Shown piece by piece: positions 32,248 through 45,000 of a stretch of DNA of 64,000 nucleotides; positions within the stretch are counted from its first letter, which is position 1; the number at the start of each line of letters is the position of its first letter. The DNA comes from Lepturacanthus savala (taxonomy: Eukaryota > Chordata > Actinopteri > Scombriformes > Trichiuridae). Made by a program: the position numbers and the translations under genes. A model generated the notes under the pieces. It ran no database searches, was not told the DNA's origin, and saw only the letters and a list, made by a program, of their open reading frames with translations. Location: assembly GCA_030544235.1 (NCBI GenBank), contig CM060484.1, forward strand, positions 11,657,531 through 11,721,530. Reading direction: 5' to 3'.

Positions 32248-35200
32248 TCAGCTGCTGGAAGTCCACATGTGCATCTGTTTGGAGATCTGCAGCACAAACA
32301 CGATGTCTGGCCGCTGGTCTGGGACGGGGTTGATGCACATACTGACGAGGTCCCGCAGCTGTGAAAAGACACGGGTTTTATTCTGTGTTCTTCTTATTGT
32401 CTACAGTGACATCTATAAAAAAAAAACTAAGGATGCAAGTTTTATAGTTTTAATCTATTGATTATTGAAATGATTAATCGATTAAATGTCAATCACTGTT
32501 TCCTGAAGCTGAAGATACAACTTAAAATGTATTTTTTTTATCCCCAGACTAACAGTCCACAACCCAAAAATCATCAGTTTACTATTATAGAAGATTAAAG
32601 AAACTATTAAAGATGGGGTGGATTATGGTTTTTTATCATATTGCTTAAAAACACACTAAGACTGCAACCAATTAATTAAATGCTCCACATACAGAAAAAA
32701 GCAGGAAGCTGTGGGATGGACAGGACTGAATAAACTCCAGCCAATCATTGTAATTGTCAGGTTGAATATTATTGGGTGGTGATTTGTCTGAAGTCTGAAA
32801 ACTTTTGAATTTTTTCTTTTTAAATGCTGCATTCTCAAACCGTTTTTCCAAGATCCTTCTACCTTTAATGTAATAACTGGCAACTAATCGATTAATCGTT
32901 GCTAATAAAGACAGAGCTCACAATGAGAATCTTCAATAAAGAAATGCAAAGCTGTTCTTTTTCCGTAACGTCATCACCAACAACTATAATAATTCATAAT
33001 AATAATAACAACCCTCCTGTGTGAGTAGACGCACAGACTTCGGTCAATTTACTTCTTTTTCACAGGCAAAATTTTGAATATTAGACAAGAAGTCAGTGCC
33101 TATAAATACAGAGATATATGTTATCACACTTAAAATCAATTCAAATCAATTTGATCCAACTAACTACAGAAAACCTGGAGGATATTACATAACATCTGAA
33201 ATCCTCCTCCTCCTGATATTCAGCCAACAGGCTTTTTTCTTTCTAAATGCCTGGTCTCAGATTTTTTTTTTACACATCATAAACACATCACTTGGCTCAG
33301 ATGATGTTCCCACAAGCCCCAAAACTGCATTTATCAAGCGATTTCTACAAACCAACAATTTAGACACTAAAGAATATATCAAGTCGCACGTTTTTATGTG
33401 AACGTTTTGAAGGAAAACAAAACTATTTCTTGGGACTAAACCGTTTTAAACCCTTCCAGTCAGGATTCCGACCTCAGTACAGCACAGAGACGGATCATGT
33501 ATGTGTGTGTCGATGTGTGTGTGGAGGAGGAGGGGGGCATCTGCCATCTGGGTCTATTTATTTATTTTTACCAAAGGGATAAAAAACCACAGTCCTCATC
33601 AAATCTAGTAAATATGTTTCGATACAGCTTTTAGTGCCAAAGTCAACGTTGACCAAGGAAACACAAAGAGGGAATTTGATGCTAAAAAGACTATAAACAT
33701 GTCAGATATCCACCAGTTTGCCCGTCTACCTTTTCGGAGTGATGGTCAGGTGGGAGGGGAGGGTAATCGCACTGCTCTATCTTCTGGCAGAGGGAGAGGA
33801 GGTTCATCTTGTCGCCGTAGAACGGACTCTGCAGCGCCGCCATCTGGGAGGAACAGACACAATCTGACATGTAACGCTGTTGGTGCGGAACGTGAACGCA
33901 GAAAACAGAAAAAAACATTCAGGCCCTGTATTAAACTCAATTAACACAGGGACTACCTTTCACCCAGTGCCAAAATAACCTGGAGGAATGAAGAAAAGTG
34001 CACTTTGTATGACACCTGCTGACCAGACTGGCAGTGGATTTGCTGCAGACATTCACAGAGATGACCCTGAACCTTTATCGTAGAGGCGGGGGAAGCAGCT
34101 GGGATGATCACAGCCTCATTGTCGTAGGATAATATCCCCAACGTAGGTTATAATTATCTTCTGTAAGACACAGCCATAGCTTAAAATATAACATAATAAT
34201 AATATTCTCCAGCACTTTGACTCTGTTCAGGTTTAGCAGTCGCTAGTCAGTAGCCTGGATATGGGCCAGACCAGCAGGACTCACAAAACGACGATTTATA
34301 TTGTGGAAATAAATGAAACGAACAAATCGCGTCGACCCGTTTCGTGTACTTGTTTAGCTGGAATGGAAACAAGAAATGAAATGAAACTAGAATAAAATAT
34401 GTGGACGAATCATTGGCTGCTGTTCAACAAGTAAAGATGGAACCAATGCTAATCCCTCCGCAGTTAAATGGAGATATCACATGTCTAATACTGAGCAACC
34501 AACACCTCCTGAAGTGAAAAGTCACAACAGGCCGGAGCCCAAATGTCAATACTGTCATTAGAAGATACTTTATAATGCTCTTAGAATGTAAGTGATGGGG
34601 GGGGGGGGCACATCACAGTCATACTTCTGTACAAAAATATATTTTAAAAGTTTGTCTGAAGGCTTCAGCGTCTGAACCAGTCCCATTAAGTGGATACCTC
34701 GCGGTGTTTTTCGTGCCAAGGTCCCTCTTTTTATTGCGATACTCCCACCGCAGCTCGACGGGGAACTGTCCGAGGAAAACAAAGAAGGAATTCGATACTA
34801 AAAAGACTGTAAATCTGTCAGCTTCGTATAATAACTCACACTGCCGAAGCCGCGCTCCGGCTCCAAATCTCCTTTTAAATGGCCGTGTGGATTTCATTCT
34901 CCATGACTTACACCGAAAACACACTTGAGGGATCTTTTAATGTCCAGCGTGAGCAGCAACGGTTACGCCGAGGGAAACTGATCACACGGACACCTGAATG
35001 TTGTTTTAAGACGCGCGTATCCTTAAACGCTCCCCAGAGGGTCCTCGTCTATTTGGGTTGACGTGTCACAGCAGGGAAAAGCACAGGTGTAACTACATGA
35101 TTGAAGACTGAAGTGTCAGAGCCCTGGTATTGTTTATGCTGGCTCACTGTCCGGCATTACAGCGGCACTCGAATAGAACATCAGAGCCTCGGTGATGTTA

Positions 35201-36544
35201 TTAGTAACACCTGTGATTTTCCGACTCAAAATATCAAAAAAGTCCTATATATAACTTAATACTGACCGCACGCGCGGTACAAAGTCACTCCAACGCCGTC
35301 AAATGAAGCTGTGCAGGGACGAGCGAGCCAGAGAAAGTGTTTCACCAAAAGCGAAAAAAAAAAAAAGAGCCAATAGTGAAAGGAAAGTATGTTGAGAGAA
35401 AACAGATGACAGGAAAGAAGAGAGGAAGGTATGAAGAGTGTCTGGTATCTCATGTGGCAGAGAATCAGTGAGACTGACACATAATGCTGCTCATTGAGTC
35501 TCCGCTGGCCTGTTCGAACCTCCCATACGCAGAGGACTGTGAAACCGTTGTGTCTGGAGAAGAACCTCCACAATGGCTGGGCCAGTGAAGCAGGAGGGAA
35601 GAATGGGGGTTATTATGTTCACGGCAGCGGGATGCTGGGAAAGAGGCAAAACGCGGCACAGCGCGAGGCTGACGGTGTGGAGCTTTAGGCAAAGATACTG
35701 GGCTTGTGTTTTGTAGAAAATATTTCTTGCATTGAAAGCCTACCACTTCCTGGCACGGAGGATGTCGTTTCTCTTGTTCCCGTTTCCCTTTTCTATTAGT
35801 TTTAAAAACCGAAAACAAGAAACAGACCTGCTGATAACGGCTGATAACGGCTGATAACGGCCGGTGCGTATCCTGAGCGTTTCACTTATAATAGCAGGAA
35901 CATTACTGAGCAAATAAAACCCATAAAAGCTGGTGCAGTGGAGTGGTTGTACTGGGGTGGCATGTGACTGTAGAGCAGGGCGTTAGCGCGATGTAGGTAT
36001 ATGAGGCAGTGTTTGTTGCACAAATTTGTCTGGTCTATAATTTTACCCTCATATAAGACGTGTTTTCTAGTTCCATTTGTCTGATACCCATTTGACATGA
36101 TTTGAAGGATTTTTTTTTGTACATTATATCTCATTATATTATATCTTTTTTTGCACATTATACCTCCCAATGGTATTTTGAGATTGAGTTTCTAGGTCAG
36201 AGGAGTCAAAATCAATTCATCTTTTAGGCCACAGCGCAATTCAATCTCAACGTTGAAGTGGGCATAAAAACGATGTATACCAAAACAACGCTTACAAATG
36301 TATCCCCTCCTTTTTATGTAAAGAAATACACTTAAAATATTTGCATAATTATTCCATATTCAGTCAGTCTACTGTTGCATTTATTGTACGAGTTCCTGGT
36401 TTAAAGTGCATGTGATGCATTCAAATGTTTATACAAGTACATAAAGGCACAGTACTTGTCCACCAGCAGTAAAGTGCATGTAATGCATTCAAAAAAATAT
36501 AAAAATACCAGTCTCATGCTCCAGTTATTTCACACTGGGGAGAG

Positions 36545-36581
<37 letters not shown>

Positions 36582-38926
36582 GGGGGGTGTCTAGGGGAAG
36601 AGCAGCGTTGTTTATTGCTTCTACAGCCCTGGGGAAGAGGCTCTTCTTCTTCCTGGACTCGGCTCCAACGTTCCTGCTTCTCATTCCGGACGTTGAACAA
36701 GTTGTCACTGGGGTGGGCCGGATCTTTGATGATGTTATGAGCCCGCTGCAGACAACATGAGGTGTAGATTGAGTCCCGGACTTGGAAAGCGGGTCCCGGT
36801 GATGTCCTTCGCTGTGTTTACTATCCTCTGGGGAGCTTTCTGGTCGGCCTGATCGCAGCTGGCGTCCCACGCCGTCATCGAGTGTGTCGACATCTTAATA
36901 GCGGTGTGGCAGAAGTTTTTGGGGAAGTTTTTGGGGTATGCTGTTTCTGCGGCATCTCACGCCTCTAAAATTGCATCCTTTCCCTTCCTTACATCTTCTT
37001 CCTTCCCACCAAGGAGAGACTACTGATGACTGTGGCGGAAGCTCAGTCAGATTTGCTGTAGCAATGTTGGATGGATTTGTATCTGCAATGCGCTGCTGCT
37101 AATAAGCTGCACAGATCTCACTTCTCATCTGTTTAGCAAACACCTACAAATGAATACAAATCTCCATTCTGTGTTTATACTGTTTATGTGTCCTGCCCAG
37201 ACGCACAGCAACCATCTTAATACTGCATTTATAGATGTTTTTGTTGTGAATTTATTATATATTTTTCAATAACTTTGAAAACATTTCCTAATGCTTAGGT
37301 AAATGTAAATGATTCATATAAAAATGATGCTATGGAATTTTCAACCTCATTCAATTTGACGCATGATTATAATTAATTAGGGGGTGGGGCTAAATGAACA
37401 CAGTTAATTGGATCAGAAATCAAATAAAACATGAAGCTTGGGAGTGATACAATAATCTGTCTTCATTCCTGCATAAAACTACAGTGATGTCATCGTGTAT
37501 CAGATCAACCAATAATATGACTTGTTTCCAATAAAGGGGGTGTGTTGGTTGGTAAAATTCTTCCAGGAAGCCTGCTCTCATGATACTTGGATCATAGATC
37601 CACCGGGATTTCTCCGTGCTGCACAAATAGGAGACATAGGATGGTCCTCAAGATGGCGGAGGACGTCAAGTTCGAGCGAGGAGGTGCTGGTGGTCACAAT
37701 TTACTTCAACGTGTAAAAAGAACACTTTTTTTTTGCTGGGTAAAGTCTGCTTCAGCTTCTGTGAAGACTTCACTATTTGAAAGTTTCAAGCCAGAAGTTA
37801 AGAGAACTTATTCAAATGAGCTGTTACAGTAAAACGGGTTAAATTTAGAAGCTGGACACACAGAGTTGTGTTTTTACTTTTCTGCATCGCTGTTAACTAA
37901 TGTGCTGTTGTTGTTGTGCTTGTGTCCTGACACACCTAACACACACAGACCTGTGAGGATATGTATTTCGCATTGTTGAACCGACGATTTTCATGTGATC
38001 CTCTCATTTAATCATCACATCTTTATGTCTGCCGTTCAACCTGTAGGGACAGGTTGAATATGATCGAACACTGGCTCTAGTTCATCAGCATACGCCCACT
38101 AATACCATCTGGTCCTGCTGCTTTCTGGAAATCTTGAAAGCTTGACGTCCTTCCTCATGTCATGCTCAGAAAGACATTAAGCACTTAAAAGTAAGCACAA
38201 TATCTGAGACTCTGCTGTTTGATGTTGTTCTTTCTTTTTAAAAACCTGACTCTTACAATTTACCAAGCATATACTGTACGAGTTCGATATCAGTCTATTA
38301 AAGCTTACCTCATACAGAAGACATCCCAGGGACCAGATATCGGACTTAAAGTTGTACCCGTTCTCATGAATCCTCTCTGGTGACATGTAGTACGGTGTTC
38401 CCACTGGGAGAGAGACATTTTTTTTTTCCAGAGAGTCACATTATGGGAAAACATCAACAGAGGAAACAGCTGATTGTGTAATCGCCTTGACCGAAGGACT
38501 TAATCGCCAAAAGTTTCATCTGCACATTCGATTTCTTCCAAAAAACACATTAAATGAGTGCGAAAAGCTGTTTCCATCAAATGCAATACTTCAAAATGCA
38601 AATGTAACTACTTGAGCAATCCAGTGATCAGTTTTTAACTCAGTGCAGTAAATGAATACACATGATTCCACACTGAATCTGAAAATGACCCTTTTCTGAG
38701 AATTAGAATTTACACACAAAATATGTGTGTAAAATGTGTGTGGTTCTTATTGACCTTCATTCAGTTTTATCTATAATTACAATTATTATACAGTACAATA
38801 AATGTTGTGCTTTACCTAATGAGTGAGCTGCAGTGGTTTTAGAGCTGAAGAAGCGGCCTAATCCCAGATCACCAAGCTTTACTTCCCCTGTGGCCGTTAT
38901 GAACACATTGGCTGGCTTGATGTCTG

Positions 38927-38997
<71 letters not shown>

Positions 38998-41663
38998 CTT
39001 TTGAGGCACCAGAGAAATAATGTACAATCTGGCCACAGCATGTCCACTTCTGTATATGTACTCTACAATCATGCATCTACTGTATACCTGTATATCTGCA
39101 CCATGTTCATAACAAGTTCATGTTAAAACACTAGCATGTACTCATATGGACAGCAATCTGTCAAATCATAACCATACTTTAATATTTATATATTTACATA
39201 ATACACACATTTGATGCTATCAACCATTAAAAAACTACAGTAAAACTGTGATTCTTTTCATCATGTGCTGCCTGTTGGTATTGTTTTGTCTGATTGTCAG
39301 ATTGACGCGCGTGGCTTTAATGTGTAAAATGAGCCACTGTGCAAAATTAATTGTGTTCAGTGAGTTTTGAAAATAAGGACTGAGTTATTGAACCGTGCAG
39401 ATGACCAATCGTGGAAAAAAAACAACCTGTGATGTTAAACAAATAAGGGGAGAGGATGGTTTCGGCAGAGCAGGGCGACGAATGACAGGATTCGCTGTTT
39501 CGGTGCGGTGATGAGTGTGTGAGTGAGGAGTCGTTTACCGCGGTGCATGACTCTGCGTGAATGCATGTGCTCCAGAGCGCTGCAGAGCTGCACAAAATAT
39601 TTCCATATCGTCCTTTCCGGGATGAGCCGCCTCTTCTTCTTGAAGTACTGAGCAGAACAACGACATGCTTACGCACTGATAATCGACTTATCCTTCGCTC
39701 TGGATGTAATGTCTGTGACAGTATCTGTGCCCTGTCCGAGAGAACTTACCTTTATCATCTGGGACAGATCTCCAGCGTCTGCCAGCTCCAGAACAATGTT
39801 GAGCTCATTGTCTTCAATAAAGGAGTCTAAGTATTTGATGACATTAGGGTGATTCAGCTGCTGCAGTGGACAAAATGGAGCAACGTGTTTAGTAACACAG
39901 TAAACAACAGCTCAATAATACGATAAAGTTCATAGAACCATTAGTACTAGCTAATTAAACGCAGCCCCGATATTTTAACATGTCTCTAAAATAATGCCGC
40001 TGAGAAACTGAAAACGGTGTCTGTGGTTGATCAACTTTACCTTCAGCAGGTCGATCTCTTTGATGCAGTCCTGGCGCGCTTTTGCATCCATCATCTCAAA
40101 GATCTGCAGCGAAAACCGTAAGAAAACGTGAACACTCTTATCTTAAAATATGTTTATTTTACGAGCTTTAGGAAGGTAAACAGGGACCCAAAGGTGCTTG
40201 TTCAACACTATTTATTGGTATATGTCAGCTGATCGGTAAAAGTTTGATCCAAAACAAGTTTTGATTATTTTTAACGCTCTTATTTAGTATTTTTGTACTG
40301 TGATAATTAAGGTGATTTTTTGGTTAATATAGATTCCACTATGCATGTGTAGATGTCTGTAAATGACTCTGAGTGGTGATTACATAGCTGTGCCAGTGAT
40401 CAGACAATGAAATGTAATGTGTGATCGGTTGTGAAAGCACAGCTTTTGAATCAGCATCTGAATAAAAGAACTTGTACTGTCTGACATTCAGCGACATTCC
40501 GTTGGTGTGTTTGGATATGAGTCAGAACCTTTTTGCTGCCCACAGACTGATAGAAGTGTCTGGCTTCAAAAAAAAAGAAGAAAGAAATTAAGCCACTACA
40601 AAAAGTGTCAGTACAAAAATATCAATGTGTTTGAGGTTTCCATACATAGTTTCCGCTACACCAGATAACACTGACAATTTGACTACTAACTGTAAAATGT
40701 GTCACTCATGACTCTATATATCTATGATTCTATATATATACAGTTATATTTTTGTGGTTTAATGTCTGTAATGAGCTTAAATTAGTCAATAGGATGCAGA
40801 TATATTGGTCAGTTTGCCACAGGTGATCAAATGTACTTAATATATACAGTATGTGGTGTTGCTACTTGAACTGTATAGACTTGAAGTATAGAATACCTGC
40901 ACTTTCTTAAGTGCGACTAGTTGTCCCTCCAGCAGGTACGTGGCTTTGTAAACCTCGCTGAACTGGCCCCGGCCGATCTTCTTTTCGATCCGGAAGTTTG
41001 ACAGAGTGCAGCAGTACTTACAGCTTGGCATGTTTTTCTGTACAAGAAAACACCGTATTAACCTTTAGAACCGTAGAACATTATAGAGACCACATGCTAT
41101 TCGGAAAAATTACTTTTGGATTAATTGTGTGGTTTTTTTTTTAATAATCGGGACACCGTTTATTAGGTTCATTTCCTGTTTTTATTTGTATTTTCAATTT
41201 GCACATAAAGAAATCTGCGTGAAAACACTGGACATCACTCTAGTTTGATGAATCCTTCCCCAGTACAAGCTTGCAAAATGGGAGTCCTGATCCCAGCATA
41301 TGAAAACTATATGATAATTAAGTTTGTTTACAAGGGAGTATTTGTGTTGTATTTTGTCCTTTTCCTCTACTGTAGCTATTTTTAACTGATCTGATAATGT
41401 TCTGGATCAGAGGGTGAGGACTGGGGGTTAGGGATCCTACATGATCCTCCTGGGTTAGGAGTTATTAGGTAGGTTGGGCATCTGGAAGGCTCTGGCTCAG
41501 GTTATGCTCTCAGTGACACTACCAGATGTTCTGGGGAAACGTGTATAAATTACAAAAAGAGATAAATGATAGTTGACGATCGTACCTGATCCTCCTGACC
41601 AGGTATCTTGTAGATATTGTTGTGGTTGTCTAAAGTTGTTGAGTTGTTGTTCTGTGCCTCCAT
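32248..41663 (-). CDS. nek6: NIMA-related serine/threonine kinase Nek6, complete coding sequence
   Basis: Nine coding exons on the minus strand: 41663-41586, 41037-40897, 40103-40041, 39860-39750, 39647-39539, 38923-38816, 38403-38309, 33843-33730, 32358-32248. They give 309 aa (human 313) with every phase matching. Nek6 acts in the Nek9-Nek6/7 cascade in mitotic spindle assembly and cytokinesis. The short N-terminal tail (1-42) precedes the kinase domain: Gly loop IGRGQFSEVYKA (47-58), catalytic Lys70 in VALKK, HRD 166-168, DLG 186-188, activation-loop Ser202 (HSLVGTPYYMSPE; equivalent to human Ser206), then WSLGCLLYE and a C-terminus ending QMHMWTSSS. The ATG has a perfect GCCACCATGG context. 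Intron 7, between 38309 and 33843, is 4.5 kb. Nek7 is a close paralogue; the tail length and synteny with psmb7/dennd1a point to nek6. Confidence 0.95.
32440..32900. mobile_element. hAT-like MITE debris in nek6 intron 8
   Basis: ATGATTAATCGATTAA near 32470 and GACTGCAACCAATTAATTA (32662) to GGCAACTAATCGATTAATCG (32880) resemble ends of the 'gctgcaactaatcgattaatc' teleost hAT-like family; copies appear nested or decayed. Confidence 0.5.
33620..33710. repeat. Dispersed repeat pair member beside nek6 exon 8
   Basis: GGAATTTGATGCTAAAAAGAC and its flank recur in diverged form at 34765-34825 (GGAATTCGATACTAAAAAGAC). Both are preceded by a GTGCCAA motif 30-70 bp upstream. Probably two fragments of one transposon family. 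Confidence 0.45.
34700..34825. repeat. Dispersed repeat pair member in nek6 intron 7
   Basis: Partner of 33620-33710 in the same orientation. The minus-strand frame across it (34924-34619) is not a recognisable protein. Confidence 0.4.
36195..36350. mobile_element. MITE fragment related to the one at 59585
   Basis: GGAGTCAAAATCAATTCA and the later CTCCTTTTTATGTAAAGAAA resemble the ends and interior of the element at 59585-59981. Confidence 0.4.
36548..36587. repeat. (GT)n followed by poly-G
   Basis: About 16 GT units then eight G, in nek6 intron 7. Confidence 0.9.
36590..36890 (-). mobile_element. LINE RT C-terminal remnant
   Basis: The minus strand reads the pattern KDPAHPSDNLFNV followed by frames rich in Arg/Ser and LPQGCRSNKQ, like the end of fish LINE ORF2 proteins (KDPSHPGHHLF... 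then a basic R-rich block). Frameshifts break it. Confidence 0.5.
38931..38994. repeat. (CA)32 microsatellite abutting a nek6 splice acceptor
   Basis: 64 bp of perfect CA. On the nek6 strand it is (TG)32 followed by TTACCAG and the exon starting at 38923, so it occupies the place of the polypyrimidine tract. Confidence 0.95.
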
Positions 41664-41686
41664 GGTGGCATCACACCCATGCACAA
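41586..41686 (-). other. Nek6 first coding exon with overlapping upstream ORF
   Basis: Acceptor TGTTACAG places the exon start at 41686, leaving 23 nt of leader. An ATG at 41680-41678 opens a 16-codon frame out of phase with the main one and stops at 41630, overlapping the main start (41663). Confidence 0.7.
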
Positions 41687-42009
41687 CTGTAACACAGAAG
41701 ATAACAGTTTAGGTATGCATTTATTTTGCATATAAGTTACCGCTTACAGTTACACAACATTTGACTTTGCAAAGCATACAAAACAATATGCAGCTGGAGT
41801 AAAGCATGAAACCCAGGTGCTTTAAAAACAGCAGACTCTAATTTAAAAGTCCCATATTCTATTATATTCCTGGGTTTAATTTTAAGTTTTATCCCTAACA
41901 AGATATATTTAATAATAATAATATACTTTATTTCTATAGAGCATTTTATACAGAAAGGCAGCTCAAAACAAGTTAAAGAAAACTTTAACAAAAAAGACCA
42001 ATTCCTTAC

Positions 42010-42046
42010 CTGAAACCTGCCCTGTTGACACGTCTGGCACAAACAC
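42010..42046 (-). other. Possible alternative non-coding exon of nek6
   Basis: A 37-nt segment between a plausible acceptor (CATGCAG) and a good donor (TTTCAG|GTAAGG) on the minus strand. Other good isolated donors upstream occur at 44337 (GAG|GTAAGTG) and 48644 (AAG|GTAAGTT). None is proven to be used. Confidence 0.3.
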
Positions 42047-45000
42047 CTGCATGGTGATGAGAAGCTTTACATTAAAACAAGTTATTGAGCCATGTGGCTA
42101 CAATTCAAATCATATAAAATAATAACAATGTTAAACCAAAAATATGGCTAAAAAGAATGGGATAGGACATCAAATCAGTAAAATCATTTTTAAAGTGTAG
42201 CAGAGAGTTAGTACAAGGTAGTTAAATGTATGTTTTAAGCTTTTTAAAAAAATATCTAGCGAATTGGCTTCCCGGATGTGGAGAGCTATAGTGTTCGACA
42301 AAGTCTGCAAGTCGTGATGTCAAGTTACAGTAAAGACAATCAAGTCAAGTCCATTTTAATTGGATAAGAAAAAACTGCCTAAAAACTAACCGGTACAAAC
42401 AGAAAATGGAAGAACATCAAGAAGAGCAACTGAGGAGGAATCCCTTTTCCAGGACAGACTTAATGCTCAACAACAACATAAACTGCTGCTCACACCAGTA
42501 CTGAAGGTGAAGTTGAAACTTGCTGCTTTCTTGTAACTCACTATTTGACTTTTTTTTTCAAATAAACACAAAGTAAGGGGTTTTTACTGAGTAAAACAAC
42601 TTCATTAACGACCGTGGACTCCCTGCAGTCACCGCTGCCAAGTACTGAGCTATTAATTACTTGTTCTGACCACAAATATCTGCTAAAGCGTCTCAGCCGG
42701 CTCATGTTGGAACTCGCTCTCAGACTTAAAACATTACAAGATTTATTCCTCAACCGCCCATCTCTGATGAATCAGCTTTAAGTATTTAGCTGAGCGCACA
42801 TGCGCCGACTTGCACTCACCTTAGCTCCGCTAACCATTAAAATCTTAGAAATGCCAGCCGGGCCTCATGCCACGACTGAGGTTACGCCGCAGGAACACAT
42901 CTGTGCTCCACACACGTTATCGGGATGGATGTTAAGATGTGCTAATGGAGACTGTACTGTTGCTGGCACTCGTGATAGACCTGCCTTGACTTTACAGCAG
43001 GTCTACAGTGGGTTGTTGTATGAAACACAGACGCCCTGCTGAGAAAACAACTGAAAGAAGCAACTCTACTGTAAAGACGTGAGATTAAGGATGTCTGCTC
43101 CATGAGCTTCCCTGTTCTTGCACTGTGTAAGCAGCATTTAAAGGATAAAAATGGATTAGTGACTAGATTCAGAGTATTTAGTTTTTTTTTTTCATTTTAG
43201 AAACTGCATTTTGTGACTCCTGGAAGTCTGTTATACACTATTACTACTACTAGCGTTATCATGGAGTCCTGACTTTTGAACGACCAAAAACCAACCTAAC
43301 TCCTCACTCTACATTGTTAATATATGAATAATTCCTCAACCTCCGGCCTGACATATGGTCGTTACCTCTGACTAAAAGCTTCCAGGAAAGAGAGAAACTG
43401 AAAGTCACATTGTGCTTTCACTTCACCCGAACTCCGACCAATTAGATTGCTACAAAGTAAAAAAAAAACATGTTTGAAATGGAAAAAATGAGATCTGCAG
43501 AGGCGTATATGTATTTCCTTTCTTAGAAACAATTTGCTGAATTCTTTCTTTTTTAAATTTGAAGTGTGCATCATTTATATTTGTGTGTACCCTTTCCTAC
43601 CCATCTTTATAAGGTGTGTTACTGCCTGTGCAGATAAATGGAAACCAATCTAGGACAGTGTATTGCACCTACCTTTATTTCATTGTTTGATGGCTTTTAA
43701 CTTTTCATGTTTCACATGTAAAAAAAAAATCCCCCACGCTTATCTTGGCATCAAGGAGTGGCCAAGGCGTTTTTCCTGGTTCCCTACGAACACCATCTCT
43801 CTTTCCGAATTCAGAATAATAGCAGGAAACTAAATTGACTAGAGACAGAACCTGAGAGGTGCTTTCCAGAGATGCTGCTCGCTTCTTTTCTTTTCTTCTG
43901 ACTCCGTGCTATTGACCCTAATTTGAGACATAATGTCAACTTGAACCCACACAGCTGTTTCCTCTTCCTCTGTCACTATGAAAAACAGCCCCGAGCATCT
44001 GAAGAATGCGAGAAACATTTCCAACCAATTGGGATGAGGGAGATTCTTAACATTACAAAGGGTCAGACAACTTTCCATTAAAGTAACTTCAAATAGACGC
44101 TGCGCCGCAAAGACTTCCCAGCTAAATCACAGGAATCACAAAGAGGACTGGCAGCCAGCTCCACAAACGATCATTTACTTCAGAAATGAAACACTAGAGA
44201 TATCGTCAACCATATAACCTCTTCTGATGAATACATTATCCATACTAGACCAAATTGTTGCTTTAAACTAAACTTAGTGATCTTTGCCATGCAAATCCAG
44301 AGCAATTGTACACTGGACTAGAAGCCGCAGCACTTACCTCTTCCATCTAACTGTATTCGAGTCAAGAGAATATCTTGGTGATCGGTTTCATTTCGAAAGG
44401 TGTGTAGCCATACGTCACTACATTTCATCCTCTGCTGGCAGAACAGGAAGTAGCTTTGGGTGCATTCACACCACAAGTTTGTTTATTTGGTCCGTGCCAG
44501 GCAATAAAATTGTTAGCAGGTTAGTATGCATATAGACTCCAGCGTGGTCCACTTGCAAACAAACCAAACCTGTTACGACTGACGCTTCATTGATGCTTAT
44601 CTTCTGGTAGAAATAAGCAGCAATTCTGTCTCATGGAGCGACACATTCGCACGTTGATACTTGCTCTTATCTTTGTGTAGTACATCCTCTGTAGTGGGCA
44701 TTTTTGGCCAATGAGTCGCCAAAGTCACGCTGTTTTCATAAATGTGGCCGTATGGGACACTGCTCCAAAGACCCAAAAGGTAGGCTATGAAATAATTCGT
44801 GTCCTCTGGTTCTCATGTGATCAAAGTTTGTCATTTGGTGCAGTCAACTGAACCGAGAACAACTCTTATAGGAGGTCTCGTTCTGCTTGATTGAATGCAC
44901 CTGAATGTGATTGATGATTTCCCACTAATGAAAATCAACAAACCTAAACCAAACTATTTGGTTTGAATGGACCATTTAGTGATCACCAACAGCTGTTGGT

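Larger units (their letters stand above)
33844..38308 (-). other. Nek6 intron 7 (4.5 kb)
   Basis: Holds the repeat at 34700-34825, three copies of an 11-bp CTGATAACGGC unit (35831-35861), a (GT)n at 36548-36579 and a LINE remnant. A somewhat GC-rich stretch at 34840-35720 has no exon with acceptable splice signals. No nested gene was recognised. Confidence 0.5.

Noticed and set aside
34619..34924. 101-codon minus-strand ORF in nek6 intron 7
   Set aside because: Overlaps a dispersed repeat that recurs at 33.6 kb; no recognisable domain and no splice context.
38833..39126. 97-codon plus-strand ORF with His-Thr repeats
   Set aside because: Antisense of a nek6 exon plus the (CA)n repeat.
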